Below the pieces are notes generated by a model, which was not told the DNA's origin, did no database searches, and worked only from the letters and a program-made list of their open reading frames with translations. Position numbers and translations under genes: made by a program. From NCBI GenBank assembly GCA_910578885.1, contig CAJTSH010000022.1:1-64000 (forward strand): 64,000 bases of DNA, read 5' to 3'. The DNA is from an uncultured Lachnospiraceae bacterium (GTDB lineage Bacteria > Bacillota > Clostridia > Lachnospirales > Lachnospiraceae). Every line of letters starts with the position of its first letter. Positions within the stretch are counted from its first letter, which is position 1. Below, one piece after another: positions 1-8,474 of the stretch.

Positions 1-57
1 AGTAACTATGTGGTTTTCAACCACTTTCACGGCATAGTCGTGAATAATTCAGGATAA
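1..57 (+). pseudogene. fragment resembling a REP-associated (Y1/RAYT) transposase
   Basis: The first reading frame is open from the window edge to a TAA at 55-57. It carries His-Phe-His in the context N-H-F-H-G-I-V-V followed by N-N. In the Y1 transposase family (HUH nucleases of RAYT type) this resembles the catalytic HUH strand, usually seen as MPNHFHGI. An intact member continues for roughly another hundred residues after this motif, whereas this frame stops six codons later, so the piece is probably a decayed copy. The stretch also contains a small perfect hairpin at 10-24 (GTGGTT/AACCAC). Only 18 codons are visible, so this is an inference from one motif. Confidence 0.35.
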
Positions 58-196
58 AGCATATTCAATTTTTCTCTCGGATGATGAAATACGAAGGAAT
101 GAAAGAAGCAAAAGATATAAACGACAGCTTATTTCTGAGACTATAGAGAAAATCAAGATTCGTTTCTATGGAAGTGTATATTTTAGGAAAAAGACG

Positions 197-985
197 TTGA
201 TTCAAGGGGAAGAATTTCTATATTACCCTTTACCATATGAACTTTTTGTAATGTCAACTAAAATGAGTGAAATACTGATGGACGACCATATCCACAACTG
301 CTATCAGCTTTATTATGGTGTAATATATAATAGCATTTCAGCGTTATCGCTTTTAGAGGATAATTTGCTTGGCACTGCGTATCCTTTGTGTCGGGGAGCG
401 ATTGAAATGTATTTCAAGCTTCTGATATTGGAATCACAGGCGGAACTTTATAACTGGTATGAAAAATTTAGAATGTTTGAGGTTGAATATTCTTGTAGCC
501 AGACATATCCGAAAGAATTTAATGCATTGTATGAAAAACGTATTTATCAGATTTCAAAGGCCAAGGCGGATTATCTTCATTTTGGCTGGGTAGATTTTTT
601 GAAAGGATATCATAATGTAGTAAAGAAATCTCCATACTCTGTTTATGGTATTATCACTTTTCTTAAAAATAAAAATGGGGATAAAATTTTTGAATTAGAG
701 TGTCTTGAGAGCTTTTATAAGTCATGTCATGCGTATACTCATGGTAGCATACAGATAGCAAAATATCCGGTATTGCATTATTTTGAAATTTCGATAATGT
801 TTTATTTTATTATTCGGGAAACATTTTTATTGCTGTGTGGGGAAAAGCAGATAGAAGCTATGGTAGATGTACATGATATTATTTCAATGGTAGATAGGGA
901 TTTTAATGTCTTGCATAATCAGTACAAAATTCGTTCAACCGAAAGGTTTGAAAGGTATTATAATTCTGGTTCATCAGGAAATTGA
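197..985 (+). CDS. hypothetical protein, possibly DUF5677-like; start uncertain
   Basis: A 262-residue protein of unknown function. The only usual start codon in frame is the TTG at 197, preceded by a weak AGGAAA at 185-190. The frame is open further upstream to 44 and that extension reads like protein (charged helix, then IKIRFYGSVYF), so the real gene may have lost its start or been truncated. The body is alpha-helical, with an early helix containing CRGAIEMYFKLL and a late CHAYTHGS motif, the pattern I associate with DUF5677-type proteins. Base composition is AT-rich compared with the genes from 10 kb on. It lies beside a transposase fragment, which fits an accessory or damaged locus. Function not recognised. 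Confidence 0.6.
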   Translation: MIQGEEFLYYPLPYELFVMSTKMSEILMDDHIHNCYQLYYGVIYNSISALSLLEDNLLGTAYPLCRGAIEMYFKLLILESQAELYNWYEKFRMFEVEYSCSQTYPKEFNALYEKRIYQISKAKADYLHFGWVDFLKGYHNVVKKSPYSVYGIITFLKNKNGDKIFELECLESFYKSCHAYTHGSIQIAKYPVLHYFEISIMFYFIIRETFLLLCGEKQIEAMVDVHDIISMVDRDFNVLHNQYKIRSTERFERYYNSGSSGN

Positions 986-1121
986 ATAGACTGGTGAATA
1001 AAAAAGGATTCAATAGATTTAGCATGCTGAAAGGAGATGGTGATTGTGTACAGGCAGGGATGAAATAGTATTTAACAGAGAACTATATTCTTAATAAGGA
1101 ATTGGAGGAGGTTGAGACATT

Positions 1122-1745
1122 ATGAGTAAAAAGTTATCAGAAATGTCTCTTGAGGAATTATGGCAGTTGTTTCCCATTTTCCTTACGGAGCATCAAGCGT
1201 GTTGGAAAGAGTGGTACGAAGAGGAAGCTGCATCACTTCGGGCAGTTTTGCCGTTAGACAAGGTGAAGCGAATCAGCCATATCGGAAGTACCGCTGTGGA
1301 GACAATATGGGCGAAGCCAATCGTAGATATTCTTGTAGAGATATCTGAGGCTTGTGATATTCAGAGCATGAAGGAAATATTATGCAGCAATGGCTGGATT
1401 TGTATGAGTCAGAATGACAGCAGGATTTCTTTCAATAAAGGCTATACCGAACATGGTTTTGCCAAGCAGGTATATCATTTGCATTTGAGATATGAAGGCG
1501 ATAACAGCGAGTTATATTTTAGGGATTATCTTATTGCTTATCCTGAAGCGGCGAAAGCCTATGAAAAGTTAAAACTGGATTTATGGAAAGAGTTTGAACA
1601 TAATCGGGATGGTTATACGGAGGCAAAAACAGGTTTTGTTTCTGAATATACGAGGCAGGCAAAGCAGAAATATGGAGCCAGATATGATGTTCTGGAAAAA
1701 AGGGAGTTCCCATTTTGGAAAAAACATGATATCATAGATACATGA
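1122..1745 (+). CDS. GrpB (UPF0157) family protein
   Basis: A 207-residue protein of the GrpB/UPF0157 family, which has a nucleotidyltransferase-like fold; the substrate of most members is unknown. The family signature is visible at about residues 51-72: HIGSTAV, then a KPIVDILVE segment in which the aspartate would be a metal ligand. The usual GSTAVPGL is here GSTAVETI, a small deviation. A later VYHLHLR segment and an FRDYL helix also fit the family. Start at ATG 1122 has GGAGGAGG upstream. A terminator follows at 1922-1950, so the gene appears to be transcribed alone. Related proteins are sometimes fused to dephospho-CoA kinase, but no CoaE is present here. Confidence 0.85.
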   Translation: MSKKLSEMSLEELWQLFPIFLTEHQACWKEWYEEEAASLRAVLPLDKVKRISHIGSTAVETIWAKPIVDILVEISEACDIQSMKEILCSNGWICMSQNDSRISFNKGYTEHGFAKQVYHLHLRYEGDNSELYFRDYLIAYPEAAKAYEKLKLDLWKEFEHNRDGYTEAKTGFVSEYTRQAKQKYGARYDVLEKREFPFWKKHDIIDT

Positions 1746-1921
1746 CAAGGCAACAATAATGAAAAGGAAGTGATTTGCCCGATTATCGTACTATCGGTTA
1801 CCGGTAGGAAAATAGACGGAAAGAGCAGAAAATCAGAAGTGAATAGAAAATAATAGACTGTGGCGCAGTTTTTATTTTGATGTCATGAATGATTTTTGCT
1901 CTGTATATAGTTTGAGGTTTG

Positions 1922-1950
1922 GCTGCAGAGTAATATCTGCAGCATTTTTT
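1922..1950 (+). terminator. Rho-independent terminator or leader attenuator
   Basis: Perfect 8-bp stem GCTGCAGA (1922-1929) / TCTGCAGC (1936-1943) with a 6-nt loop, then A and six T. It lies 177 bases after the GrpB gene and 26 bases before the leader element of the GNAT gene, so it may end GrpB transcription or act in the GNAT 5' leader. The rest of the 1746-2038 gap holds no convincing gene. Confidence 0.7.
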
Positions 1951-1975
1951 GTGCCTTGTCAAAACAAGAGGAGAG

Positions 1976-2038
1976 TTTAGGAGTAAAACTTTCAAATCTA
2001 CTTAAATGGCGTGAAACTTATGCCAGAAGGAGGAAAGA
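1976..2038 (+). promoter_or_regulatory. conserved two-hairpin leader element, copy A
   Basis: Member of a family of five elements in this window. First hairpin GGAGT-aaa-ACTTT (weak, with G-T pairs), then AAATCTACTTAAATGG, then second hairpin GGCGT(G)/(T)ATGCC. After the stem there are exactly 14 nt containing AGAAGGAGGAAAG and then the ATG of the GNAT gene. A purine-rich AGAGGAG lies just upstream, as in copies C and D. Read in the shared frame the element also encodes a short basic peptide (VKLSNLLKWRETYARRR) whose TGA overlaps the ATG at 2039 as ATGA, but there is no proper start codon here. Confidence 0.7.
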
Positions 2039-2527
2039 ATGATAACGATTAAGACAATAAAGAATCCAGATGAAAAAACGAGAGTTACCTTAGAAGTGAT
2101 GAATGCGTTGCCGGAGTGGTTTTCCCCGCCGGAGGATATCAGCAATAAGTCAATCATTCATAGGGAATATCCGTTTATTGCGGCTTATGATGGAGATAGG
2201 GCAGTCGGATTTGCGGCAATAAAAATTCATAATCCATATACGGCAGATGTCTATAACTTTGGCGTACTGAAAGAATATCATAGAATGGGAATTGGACATC
2301 AAATGATGAAAACTTGTTTTCAGTATTGCGAAGAAAACAACTATAGATTTTTAACGGTTAAGACGTTGGATGAGTCGGCAAATTATGAACCTTACAATGG
2401 TACGAGGGAATTTTATAAGAGAGAGGGGTTTTATCCGTTGGAAGTTTTTACAACATTTTGGGATGAAGATAATCCATGTCTGTTCATGGCAAAAGTGGTA
2501 AGCGAGGTGAAGGAAAATGATTATTAG
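2039..2527 (+). CDS. GNAT family N-acetyltransferase
   Basis: A 162-residue Gcn5-related acetyltransferase; these move the acetyl group of acetyl-CoA onto an amine. The acetyl-CoA pyrophosphate loop (motif A) is visible as GVLKEYHRMGIGHQMM around residues 76-92, and the C-terminal FYKREGFYPLE motif is typical of the fold. The substrate cannot be told from sequence. The ATG at 2039 is set by AGAAGGAGG in leader copy A. The 3' end overlaps the DUF1848 gene by 11 bases, so the two are probably translated together. Confidence 0.88.
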   Translation: MITIKTIKNPDEKTRVTLEVMNALPEWFSPPEDISNKSIIHREYPFIAAYDGDRAVGFAAIKIHNPYTADVYNFGVLKEYHRMGIGHQMMKTCFQYCEENNYRFLTVKTLDESANYEPYNGTREFYKREGFYPLEVFTTFWDEDNPCLFMAKVVSEVKENDY

Positions 2528-3449
2528 CGCGAGCAGACGCACAGATATACCGAATTACTATTCCGATTGGTTCTGCTATCGTATCAAGGAAGGATTCTTA
2601 TATGTGCGCAATCCAATGAATTTTCATCAGATCAGCAGAATCAATTTATCGCCAGAGGTCGTTGACTGTATCGTTTTCTGGACGAAAAACCCGGAGCCGA
2701 TGATGGAGAGGCTGGAGGAATTAAAAGATTATCGCTACTATTTTCAATTTACGCTGACCGGTTATGGGAGGGATATTGAGCCAAATGTCCCGCATAAAAA
2801 GGAAAAAATGATTCCGACATTTAAACAGCTATCGGATAAGCTTGGGGACAAACGGGTAATTTGGAGATATGATCCGATTATTTTTACAAATACCTATACA
2901 AGGGAATACCATGTAAAAGCATTTAAACAGATTGCAGAGGCTTTAAACGGGTATACCAGAAAATGTGTCATCAGTTTTGTGGATGCATATGCAAAAAACC
3001 GGAGAAATATGAATGCATTGCATGCCTATGAACTGAAAGAAGAAGAGTTAAAAAGTTTTGCGAAGCAATTAAGTGAAATTGCACATGACAATGGTATGGA
3101 AATAGCTGCCTGCGCTGAGTATATGAATTTATCTGATTGCGGAATTGTCCGTAACTGCTGCATTGATAAGAATTTGATTGAGGAAATCATTGGCTATAAG
3201 ATAAAAGCCGGCAAAGACAAAAATCAGAGAGAAGAGTGCGGCTGTATCGAGAGCGTGGAAATCGGAAGCTATGATACATGCCGGAATGGGTGCAAATATT
3301 GTTATGCCAATTGTGGACAGGAATTTGTACATAGAAATTGTCTGCAATACGATGCGAATTCTCCGCTGCTGTGCGGAGGGGTGTTGGAAGGAGATCGTGT
3401 GACGGAGCGTAAGGTCCGGTCATTGAGGGAAGGACAATTGACGTTGTAA
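2517..3449 (+). CDS. DUF1848 family protein with C-terminal CX3CX2C cluster
   Basis: A 310-residue DUF1848 protein. The N-terminus MIISASRRTDIP and the FWTKNP motif near residue 54 are family hallmarks. Near the C-terminus (about 253-265) lies DTCRNGCKYCYAN, a CX3CX2C arrangement like the iron-sulfur ligand loop of radical SAM enzymes, but C-terminal rather than N-terminal; more cysteines precede it (RNCC, ECGC). The family is often suggested to be a Fe-S/radical SAM-like enzyme, with no established reaction that I know of. The gene starts inside the GNAT gene, suggesting coupling, and a strong terminator follows at 3524. Confidence 0.85.
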   Translation: MIISASRRTDIPNYYSDWFCYRIKEGFLYVRNPMNFHQISRINLSPEVVDCIVFWTKNPEPMMERLEELKDYRYYFQFTLTGYGRDIEPNVPHKKEKMIPTFKQLSDKLGDKRVIWRYDPIIFTNTYTREYHVKAFKQIAEALNGYTRKCVISFVDAYAKNRRNMNALHAYELKEEELKSFAKQLSEIAHDNGMEIAACAEYMNLSDCGIVRNCCIDKNLIEEIIGYKIKAGKDKNQREECGCIESVEIGSYDTCRNGCKYCYANCGQEFVHRNCLQYDANSPLLCGGVLEGDRVTERKVRSLREGQLTL

Positions 3450-3523
3450 TGTACGCATTAGGCGAGGGCTGAAGATGGACAGGCAATGCAGGAATTGCTA
3501 TATATTGTGACAACGCCCAAAAT

Positions 3524-3565
3524 CGCTGCATCCCAGTAAGTATAAGGGATGCAGCGGTTTTCTTT
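3524..3565 (+). terminator. Rho-independent terminator after the GNAT/DUF1848 pair
   Basis: Perfect 11-bp stem CGCTGCATCCC (3524-3534) / GGGATGCAGCG (3546-3556) followed by GTTTTCTTTT. It closes the two-gene unit. The remaining sequence up to 3821 holds the protease promoter and a short open stretch without a start codon. Confidence 0.85.
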
Positions 3566-3642
3566 TGTTGGGTTATCTGTTGCATTTCATACTCTTCAGA
3601 CGGAATACCTAACGTGTTCGTTCAACTTTTTTGCCCAAAACA

Positions 3643-3672
3643 TTGACATGAATTCAATAATCAATATACAAT
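3643..3672 (+). promoter_or_regulatory. sigma-A promoter for the zinc protease gene
   Basis: TTGACA at 3643-3648 and TACAAT at 3667-3672 separated by 18 bases. It is the best promoter match in the 3450-3821 gap and points toward the secreted protease gene, leaving a 5' leader of about 140 bases. Confidence 0.55.
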
Positions 3673-3821
3673 AAAGATGTGAAAACAAAGAATGTATAAA
3701 ATAATAACGAAGAAGCGGGCGTAAGCACTCTCTTGGGCAGGTTCATCAAAGAATTCATTGAATCTGTTGACCTCAAGGTAACTATTCCATATCTGAAATA
3801 TATATAAGAGGAGGACGGCGG

Positions 3822-6800
3822 ATGAAAAATATTAGAATAGCAACAGTGGCGGTATTTATTATGATGGCGTTATTTGTTCCATCAATGACTGCTTCAGCGG
3901 CGAGCTGCGGAGAAACGGTGAGCCAGAATACAACGGCGGATCTGCAGGCAGTCGACTACGAAAACAATGAAACAATAGGGCGGTTGCTGGCGCCATCCCG
4001 GTATTCTATGGTAGATAAGCTGAACAAAAAAATAGAGATTGCTAAGCGTGAGGGGAAGAGCCCTGCGGATATCAGTGATGAACAGGCTGTGAGGGAACTG
4101 AATCAGGATAATGTAAAGGTGATGTCTTTTGAAGAGGCATTTGCAGAGGTGCAGGCGGAAATTGGAGAGATCATCCAGAGAGTGGTTGACAGTACGGATG
4201 GCGCAGAAAGTAAAGGGGCAGCCTTTTTTACGAATAAGATACTGCAGAATAAAGAAAAACTGCTTCTGGGGCTTGCCTATCTTGAACGGCTGTATGACTT
4301 TGATATGGGAGAACATAATATTAAGGATGAACTCCTTTATGAGTCGAAACCGTATATGTACGGGGAGATAGAAAATGTTTTGGACTGGCTGATCTATATC
4401 GGAGGTATTGGGGGCGATAAATTAAAGATTTCTAATAATACGAATGTATTTGGATATGGAAAGATGTTTTGGCCGGTTACGGACTCTCCGACATTAGAGG
4501 CTTTTCTGGAAGAGAACAGACAGAAGTGGATACCAAATACATCAATGGACGAGTGGTTTTTGCAGGAGAGCCGTGCGTATATACTGGAGAAATCGTCCGC
4601 TTGGGACAGCAAGGATACCGGGCTATACAGAAGGCTGTATGATGACGGGACTTACCGTGCCCATATTTTGCCGCTGCTTACGGTGTCAGAAGACAGCGTT
4701 TACGTGATTGCCAACTCTGCTACGATCACATATGGAATCGTGGATTGTTATATAGACAGGAATTTAAGAGAATCGGATCCGGTACGTTATGCACAATTGC
4801 GTGAAAAATTCCGACAGCAGTTGGAACAGGCTGCAAAACAGCAGTGTGATTTTATTGATTTTTGGTATCGTATTGCAAAACCGGAAAAGAATGGGCAGCT
4901 CTCCTCTAACCGTATCGTTTTAGACAGCCTGCGGATCGATCCCGATACAACGATACAATGGTCGGATAAATTTGGAGAGAATGCCGCCCTTGGTGTTAAG
5001 GAATTTTTTGCTCCGCTGAACTTGTATGGTACATATATGTTTGCAGACGGCGTGGCGGAAGGTACGGGTATCCGTTATTATGCATCAAAGGCATTAACGG
5101 AACGGGGATTCGCAACGTATGCTCATGAGCTGACGCATTTGCTTGTTTCTGAGGTAATGCTGAATGGGTATGGTTCCCGGGACGGCATGCTGGCGGAAGT
5201 TTATACAAGGGGGATGTTTGAGCCTTATCAGTTGAATGACCCGCCTGCATTTAATCTGAATCTGATTTATGACCGTCTGGCAGTCAGTGACCGGTATCAT
5301 AACGGTCAGCCTGAGCGGTTTCAGGATGAAACAGATCTGCAGAACTATATGAGCGGTATTCTGGATGTCGTTTATACACTGGATTATGCAGAAGCAGATA
5401 TTATGCTTACGAAAAGCGCAGAAGAGAAAATGAAATGGTTCCATAAGCTTGAGCAGATCGAGGATCCGGAGAAAAGGGTGAATCAAGGAGAGGAAGGTTC
5501 GAAACATAATTTAGATTCGGTAAGGGAACTGACTCTGGACGAGGCGAAGGAACTGCATTCCATTGATGATTTAATCCGCAACAGCATTATCGTATCCCGC
5601 TACGAGGTAGATGGGACAAAGACAACAGGAACCATGGCGAGAAATGGCTATTATGTCGTGCCGCTCTTCAGCGCTAATTATGCGGGGGTACAGAATGACT
5701 ATGGCGTCAGCGGTGATGTCATGATACGCCGTCAGGCGTTTGAACTGCTTGCCGAATACGGATATTACGCTGGCATGGTTCCTTACATATCCAACCAGTA
5801 TAAAGAGTCCGCCAAATCGGATCAGACGGTTCTGTCAGATCAATATGTCCTGAAGAAAATATTTGGCGATGACTATGAGACGATGGCTGATTTTAAGAAA
5901 GCAATGTTTCAGAAGAGGATTGAAAAAATTGACGAATTAAAGCCGATTACTATTATGTGGAAAAACCAGCCTGTTGTCATTCACAATTTTGAAGAACTGC
6001 GTCTGCTGATGAAAGAGGCAGTTGAGAGTGATTTAATAAATGTTAATGTAATGCCGGGCGGCGCTAATAATATCCGTGCACAGGAGACAGAGGTTGAACG
6101 TCTGAAACAGGAAGTATTTAAAGCATATTTAATTCAGACAGAGGACTTCGGTGAATCCATTTATGGCGTTGGCTCGGAACCGGTAGATCCGCCAGAAACG
6201 GAAGAGCCAGAGGAGCCGGGGACGGAGAAACCGGAAGAACCCGGGACGGAGAATCCAGAGGAGCCGGAAACAGAAGAGCCGGAGGAGCCAGGGACGGAGA
6301 AACCGGAAGAACCGGGGACGGAGAATCCAGAGGAGCCGGGAACAGAAGAGCCGGAAGAGCCGGGGACGGAGAAACCAGAAGAACCGGGGACGGAGAATCC
6401 AGAGGAGCCGGGGACAGAGAATCCAGAGGAGCCGGAAACAGAGAATCCAGAAGAGCCGGGAACAGAAGAGCCGGAGGAGCCGGGGACGGAGAAGCCGGAA
6501 GAACCGGGGACGGAGAAGCCGGAAAAGCCGGGAGCGGAGAAACCGGAAAAACCAGGGAACATAGGAACGGAGAAGCCAGAAGAACCGGAAACGGAAGATC
6601 AAGAAAAGCCGAATACTGAAATTGATAAGAAAAAGATGACTCCCAAATTGCTTCTTTGCAGGGTGTCTTCTGCCGATACTTCACACACAATCCGCTGGAA
6701 GTCTGTGCGGTCAGCTGACGGATATGAAATATATGGGGCAAAATCTAACGGAAAATATAAACTCCTCAAGACGGTCAGCAAAAAGTCAAATAAGTGGACG

Positions 6801-7187
6801 CATAAAAAGTTAAAGAAGGGAAAGCAGTATAAATATTATGTGAAAGCTTATAAAATAATTGACGGGAAAAAGGTAATTCTCGCGAAGTCCCAGCCTGTCT
6901 ATAGCACGACAAAAGGAGGGAAATACGGAAATCCTTCTAAGATAGAGGTAAAGAAGACACGCGTGAGCGTGAAGCTTGCCAAGAAAGTACGGCTTCGTGT
7001 GAAAGTGACAGGAAAAAATTTAAGCAAAGCCGGAAAAAAGGTGCGTTATTTCTCGTCTGATCCGTCTATTGCAAAGGTGTCAAATAAAGGAGTCATTACC
7101 GGAAAAAAACGTGGCAGTTGTACGATATACTGTATCGCTAAAAATGGCCTTTATAAAAAAGTAAAAGTAAAGGTAAATAGCAAATAG
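3822..7187 (+). CDS. secreted zinc metalloprotease, M26/Zmp-like, with Pro/Glu repeat stalk
   Basis: An 1121-residue exported protein. A signal peptide ends near ASAA (residues 1-27). The catalytic zinc site is HELTH at 435-439 with a glutamate 20 residues later (E459), the arrangement of the M26 family (IgA1 protease, ZmpB/ZmpC). Downstream motifs such as NDYGVSGD and AEYGYYAGMVPYISNQY also match that group. Residues about 788-930 form a stalk of roughly 16 imperfect 8-residue PEEPGTEK/N/E repeats. Then come a fibronectin-III-like domain (about 945-1030) and a C-terminal Ig-like (Big_2-type) domain ending near KVKVKV. There is no LPXTG motif, so attachment is probably through the basic C-terminal domains or absent. 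Substrate unknown; host glycoproteins or immunoglobulins are only a family-based guess. AGAGGAGG precedes the start. Confidence 0.85.
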   Translation: MKNIRIATVAVFIMMALFVPSMTASAASCGETVSQNTTADLQAVDYENNETIGRLLAPSRYSMVDKLNKKIEIAKREGKSPADISDEQAVRELNQDNVKVMSFEEAFAEVQAEIGEIIQRVVDSTDGAESKGAAFFTNKILQNKEKLLLGLAYLERLYDFDMGEHNIKDELLYESKPYMYGEIENVLDWLIYIGGIGGDKLKISNNTNVFGYGKMFWPVTDSPTLEAFLEENRQKWIPNTSMDEWFLQESRAYILEKSSAWDSKDTGLYRRLYDDGTYRAHILPLLTVSEDSVYVIANSATITYGIVDCYIDRNLRESDPVRYAQLREKFRQQLEQAAKQQCDFIDFWYRIAKPEKNGQLSSNRIVLDSLRIDPDTTIQWSDKFGENAALGVKEFFAPLNLYGTYMFADGVAEGTGIRYYASKALTERGFATYAHELTHLLVSEVMLNGYGSRDGMLAEVYTRGMFEPYQLNDPPAFNLNLIYDRLAVSDRYHNGQPERFQDETDLQNYMSGILDVVYTLDYAEADIMLTKSAEEKMKWFHKLEQIEDPEKRVNQGEEGSKHNLDSVRELTLDEAKELHSIDDLIRNSIIVSRYEVDGTKTTGTMARNGYYVVPLFSANYAGVQNDYGVSGDVMIRRQAFELLAEYGYYAGMVPYISNQYKESAKSDQTVLSDQYVLKKIFGDDYETMADFKKAMFQKRIEKIDELKPITIMWKNQPVVIHNFEELRLLMKEAVESDLINVNVMPGGANNIRAQETEVERLKQEVFKAYLIQTEDFGESIYGVGSEPVDPPETEEPEEPGTEKPEEPGTENPEEPETEEPEEPGTEKPEEPGTENPEEPGTEEPEEPGTEKPEEPGTENPEEPGTENPEEPETENPEEPGTEEPEEPGTEKPEEPGTEKPEKPGAEKPEKPGNIGTEKPEEPETEDQEKPNTEIDKKKMTPKLLLCRVSSADTSHTIRWKSVRSADGYEIYGAKSNGKYKLLKTVSKKSNKWTHKKLKKGKQYKYYVKAYKIIDGKKVILAKSQPVYSTTKGGKYGNPSKIEVKKTRVSVKLAKKVRLRVKVTGKNLSKAGKKVRYFSSDPSIAKVSNKGVITGKKRGSCTIYCIAKNGLYKKVKVKVNSK
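6186..6600 (+). repeat. 24-bp tandem repeat encoding the PEEPGTEx stalk
   Basis: About sixteen copies of a 24-nt unit (Pro-Glu-Glu-Pro-Gly-Thr-Glu-Lys/Asn/Glu), with some Gly-to-Glu and Glu-to-Lys variants toward the end. The nearly identical units should be prone to slippage, so stalk length may differ between strains. Long open frames on the opposite strand here are compositional shadows. Confidence 0.9.
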
Positions 7188-7256
7188 TGAATAGAAGAGA
7201 TATTGATATACCCATTGTTAAGCGGGGCAAGTGAAATATTTAAAATCAAGCGCTGA

Positions 7257-7290
7257 AAATGACCACATAGTTTCAAGTGTGGTCATTTTC
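7257..7290 (+). terminator. Rho-independent terminator of the protease gene
   Basis: Perfect 11-bp stem AAATGACCACA (7257-7267) / TGTGGTCATTT (7278-7288) followed by TC. It stands 70 bases after the protease stop codon. Because of the A/T-rich arms it could also work for the other strand. Confidence 0.7.
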
Positions 7291-7410
7291 TACGTGCACT
7301 ACAACCGAGATTTCAAACATCTCACACAAGTACAGGAACCTGTTTTTATAATAAAAATGGATAAAGTGATTTAGTTGAAATGAGTAGTAAGCTATATGCA
7401 AAACGGAGGT

Positions 7411-7527
7411 ATGAGGGTGAGTTTCTATAAATTAGTAAATGCAGACGAAGTATCCGTTGATGAACAGTATTGGTTGATGAGTGATAGACGTAAGATTTAT
7501 AATACACCTGAGAACAAAAAAGCTTGA
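7411..7527 (+). CDS. small ORF before the HindIII-like genes
   Basis: A 38-codon frame (MRVSFYKLVNADEV... ending TPENKKA) that starts at ATG 7411 or, better spaced from the GGAGG at 7406-7410, at GTG 7417. It lies 50 bases upstream of the HindIII-like endonuclease gene and shares its AT-rich composition. It has no helix-turn-helix, so it is not an obvious controller protein; it could be a degraded gene fragment. It ends on AAAGCTTGA, which includes one AAGCTT site. The remainder of the 7188-7577 gap shows only the terminator above. Confidence 0.35.
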   Translation: MRVSFYKLVNADEVSVDEQYWLMSDRRKIYNTPENKKA

Positions 7528-7577
7528 ACGTATGTTTGATGTGATGTATAATAAATGTGAAATAAGGGGGATAAAAT

Positions 7578-8474
7578 ATGTTTCAGGAATTAGTTGATTT
7601 AATACATAAAAAAACAGATTGTGATTTTAAAGAGGCTACAGTACAAATTCGAAAATATATTGATGGAATGGATGATTCTGATTTTAAGGAAATAATAAAA
7701 AATATTGGTATTATACCGGAAAATATAGAACATGATTCCTCGGAAGAAAAATTATATTCAAAGGCATCTGATGTTGTCTTAGCAAGGTGTTTTCGAATGC
7801 TGGGGCTTGACGCAAAGGCTTTAGATGAGAGAGCAGATAGTGCTGATATTATTGCAGAGAGTACAAATGGTTATAATTACAGCCTTGTTGCTGATGCAAA
7901 GTGTTTTAGATTAAGCAGGACTGCGAAAAATCAAAAAGATTATAAAGTGGGTAATCTGAGTAGCTGGAGAGGTTCGGAAAATGAGTATGCCGTATTAGTT
8001 GCACCGTATTTCCAATATCCGCAAACAAAGAGTCAGATTTATTCAACAGCATTAGAAAATAATGTGTGTTTACTTTCATGGGAACATATTTCTATTTTAG
8101 TTGAAAATGATGTGAGGGAATCAGATAAATTTTCATTAGAGTCTTTATGGAATGCGTCGCAAATGATTGCAAGAGACAAAACGTTGTCATTTGCCAATGC
8201 AAAATGTTGTTTTTTACCTAAAATGGATGATTATGTTGCCAGAAAAATGGGATTATCAGATGTAGAATATATAGAAGAGCTTTATAAATACAAGACATTT
8301 ATAATGTATAGAGGAAAGCTTGAAATTGCATACTGGAAATCTCAAATTAATGAAATAGAGACATATACTAGGGAGCAGGCAATTAATGAATTGATAAAGG
8401 CTCGAAAATTACAAGAAAAAATTGTTGCAATTAAAGGATATATGGATAAACTGGAAAGACAAGGAAAGGTTTGA
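7578..8474 (+). CDS. HindIII-family type II restriction endonuclease
   Basis: A 298-residue protein that matches R.HindIII (300 residues) across its length as I remember that sequence: EKLYSKASDVVLAR, LVADAKCFRLSRTAKNQKD, FQYPQTKSQI, SWEHISIL and the late YWKSQIN...TREQAINEL segment. R.HindIII cuts A^AGCTT. The D90...D106-A-K108 set has the spacing of a PD-(D/E)XK active site. The partner methyltransferase starts right after the stop codon. No controller protein is visible. The AT-rich composition of this pair, compared with the following two-component genes, suggests horizontal transfer. Specificity for AAGCTT is inferred from similarity. Confidence 0.92.
   Translation: MFQELVDLIHKKTDCDFKEATVQIRKYIDGMDDSDFKEIIKNIGIIPENIEHDSSEEKLYSKASDVVLARCFRMLGLDAKALDERADSADIIAESTNGYNYSLVADAKCFRLSRTAKNQKDYKVGNLSSWRGSENEYAVLVAPYFQYPQTKSQIYSTALENNVCLLSWEHISILVENDVRESDKFSLESLWNASQMIARDKTLSFANAKCCFLPKMDDYVARKMGLSDVEYIEELYKYKTFIMYRGKLEIAYWKSQINEIETYTREQAINELIKARKLQEKIVAIKGYMDKLERQGKV

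Noticed and set aside
7..36. Hairpin CTATGTGGTT/AACCAC...CATAG at the left edge as a REP element
   Set aside because: Short, overlaps the transposase-like frame, and no clear second copy; the similar GACCACA at 7261 belongs to a terminator.
3703..3807. Open stretch reading EAGVSTLLGRFIKEFIESVDLKVTIPYLKYI before the protease gene
   Set aside because: It has no start codon, follows a TAA closely and matches no family I can name; possibly a recombinase remnant, but not supportable.
6118..6741. Long minus-strand open frames opposite the PEEPGTE repeat
   Set aside because: Low-complexity translations of the tandem repeat; no ribosome site and fully overlapped by the protease gene.
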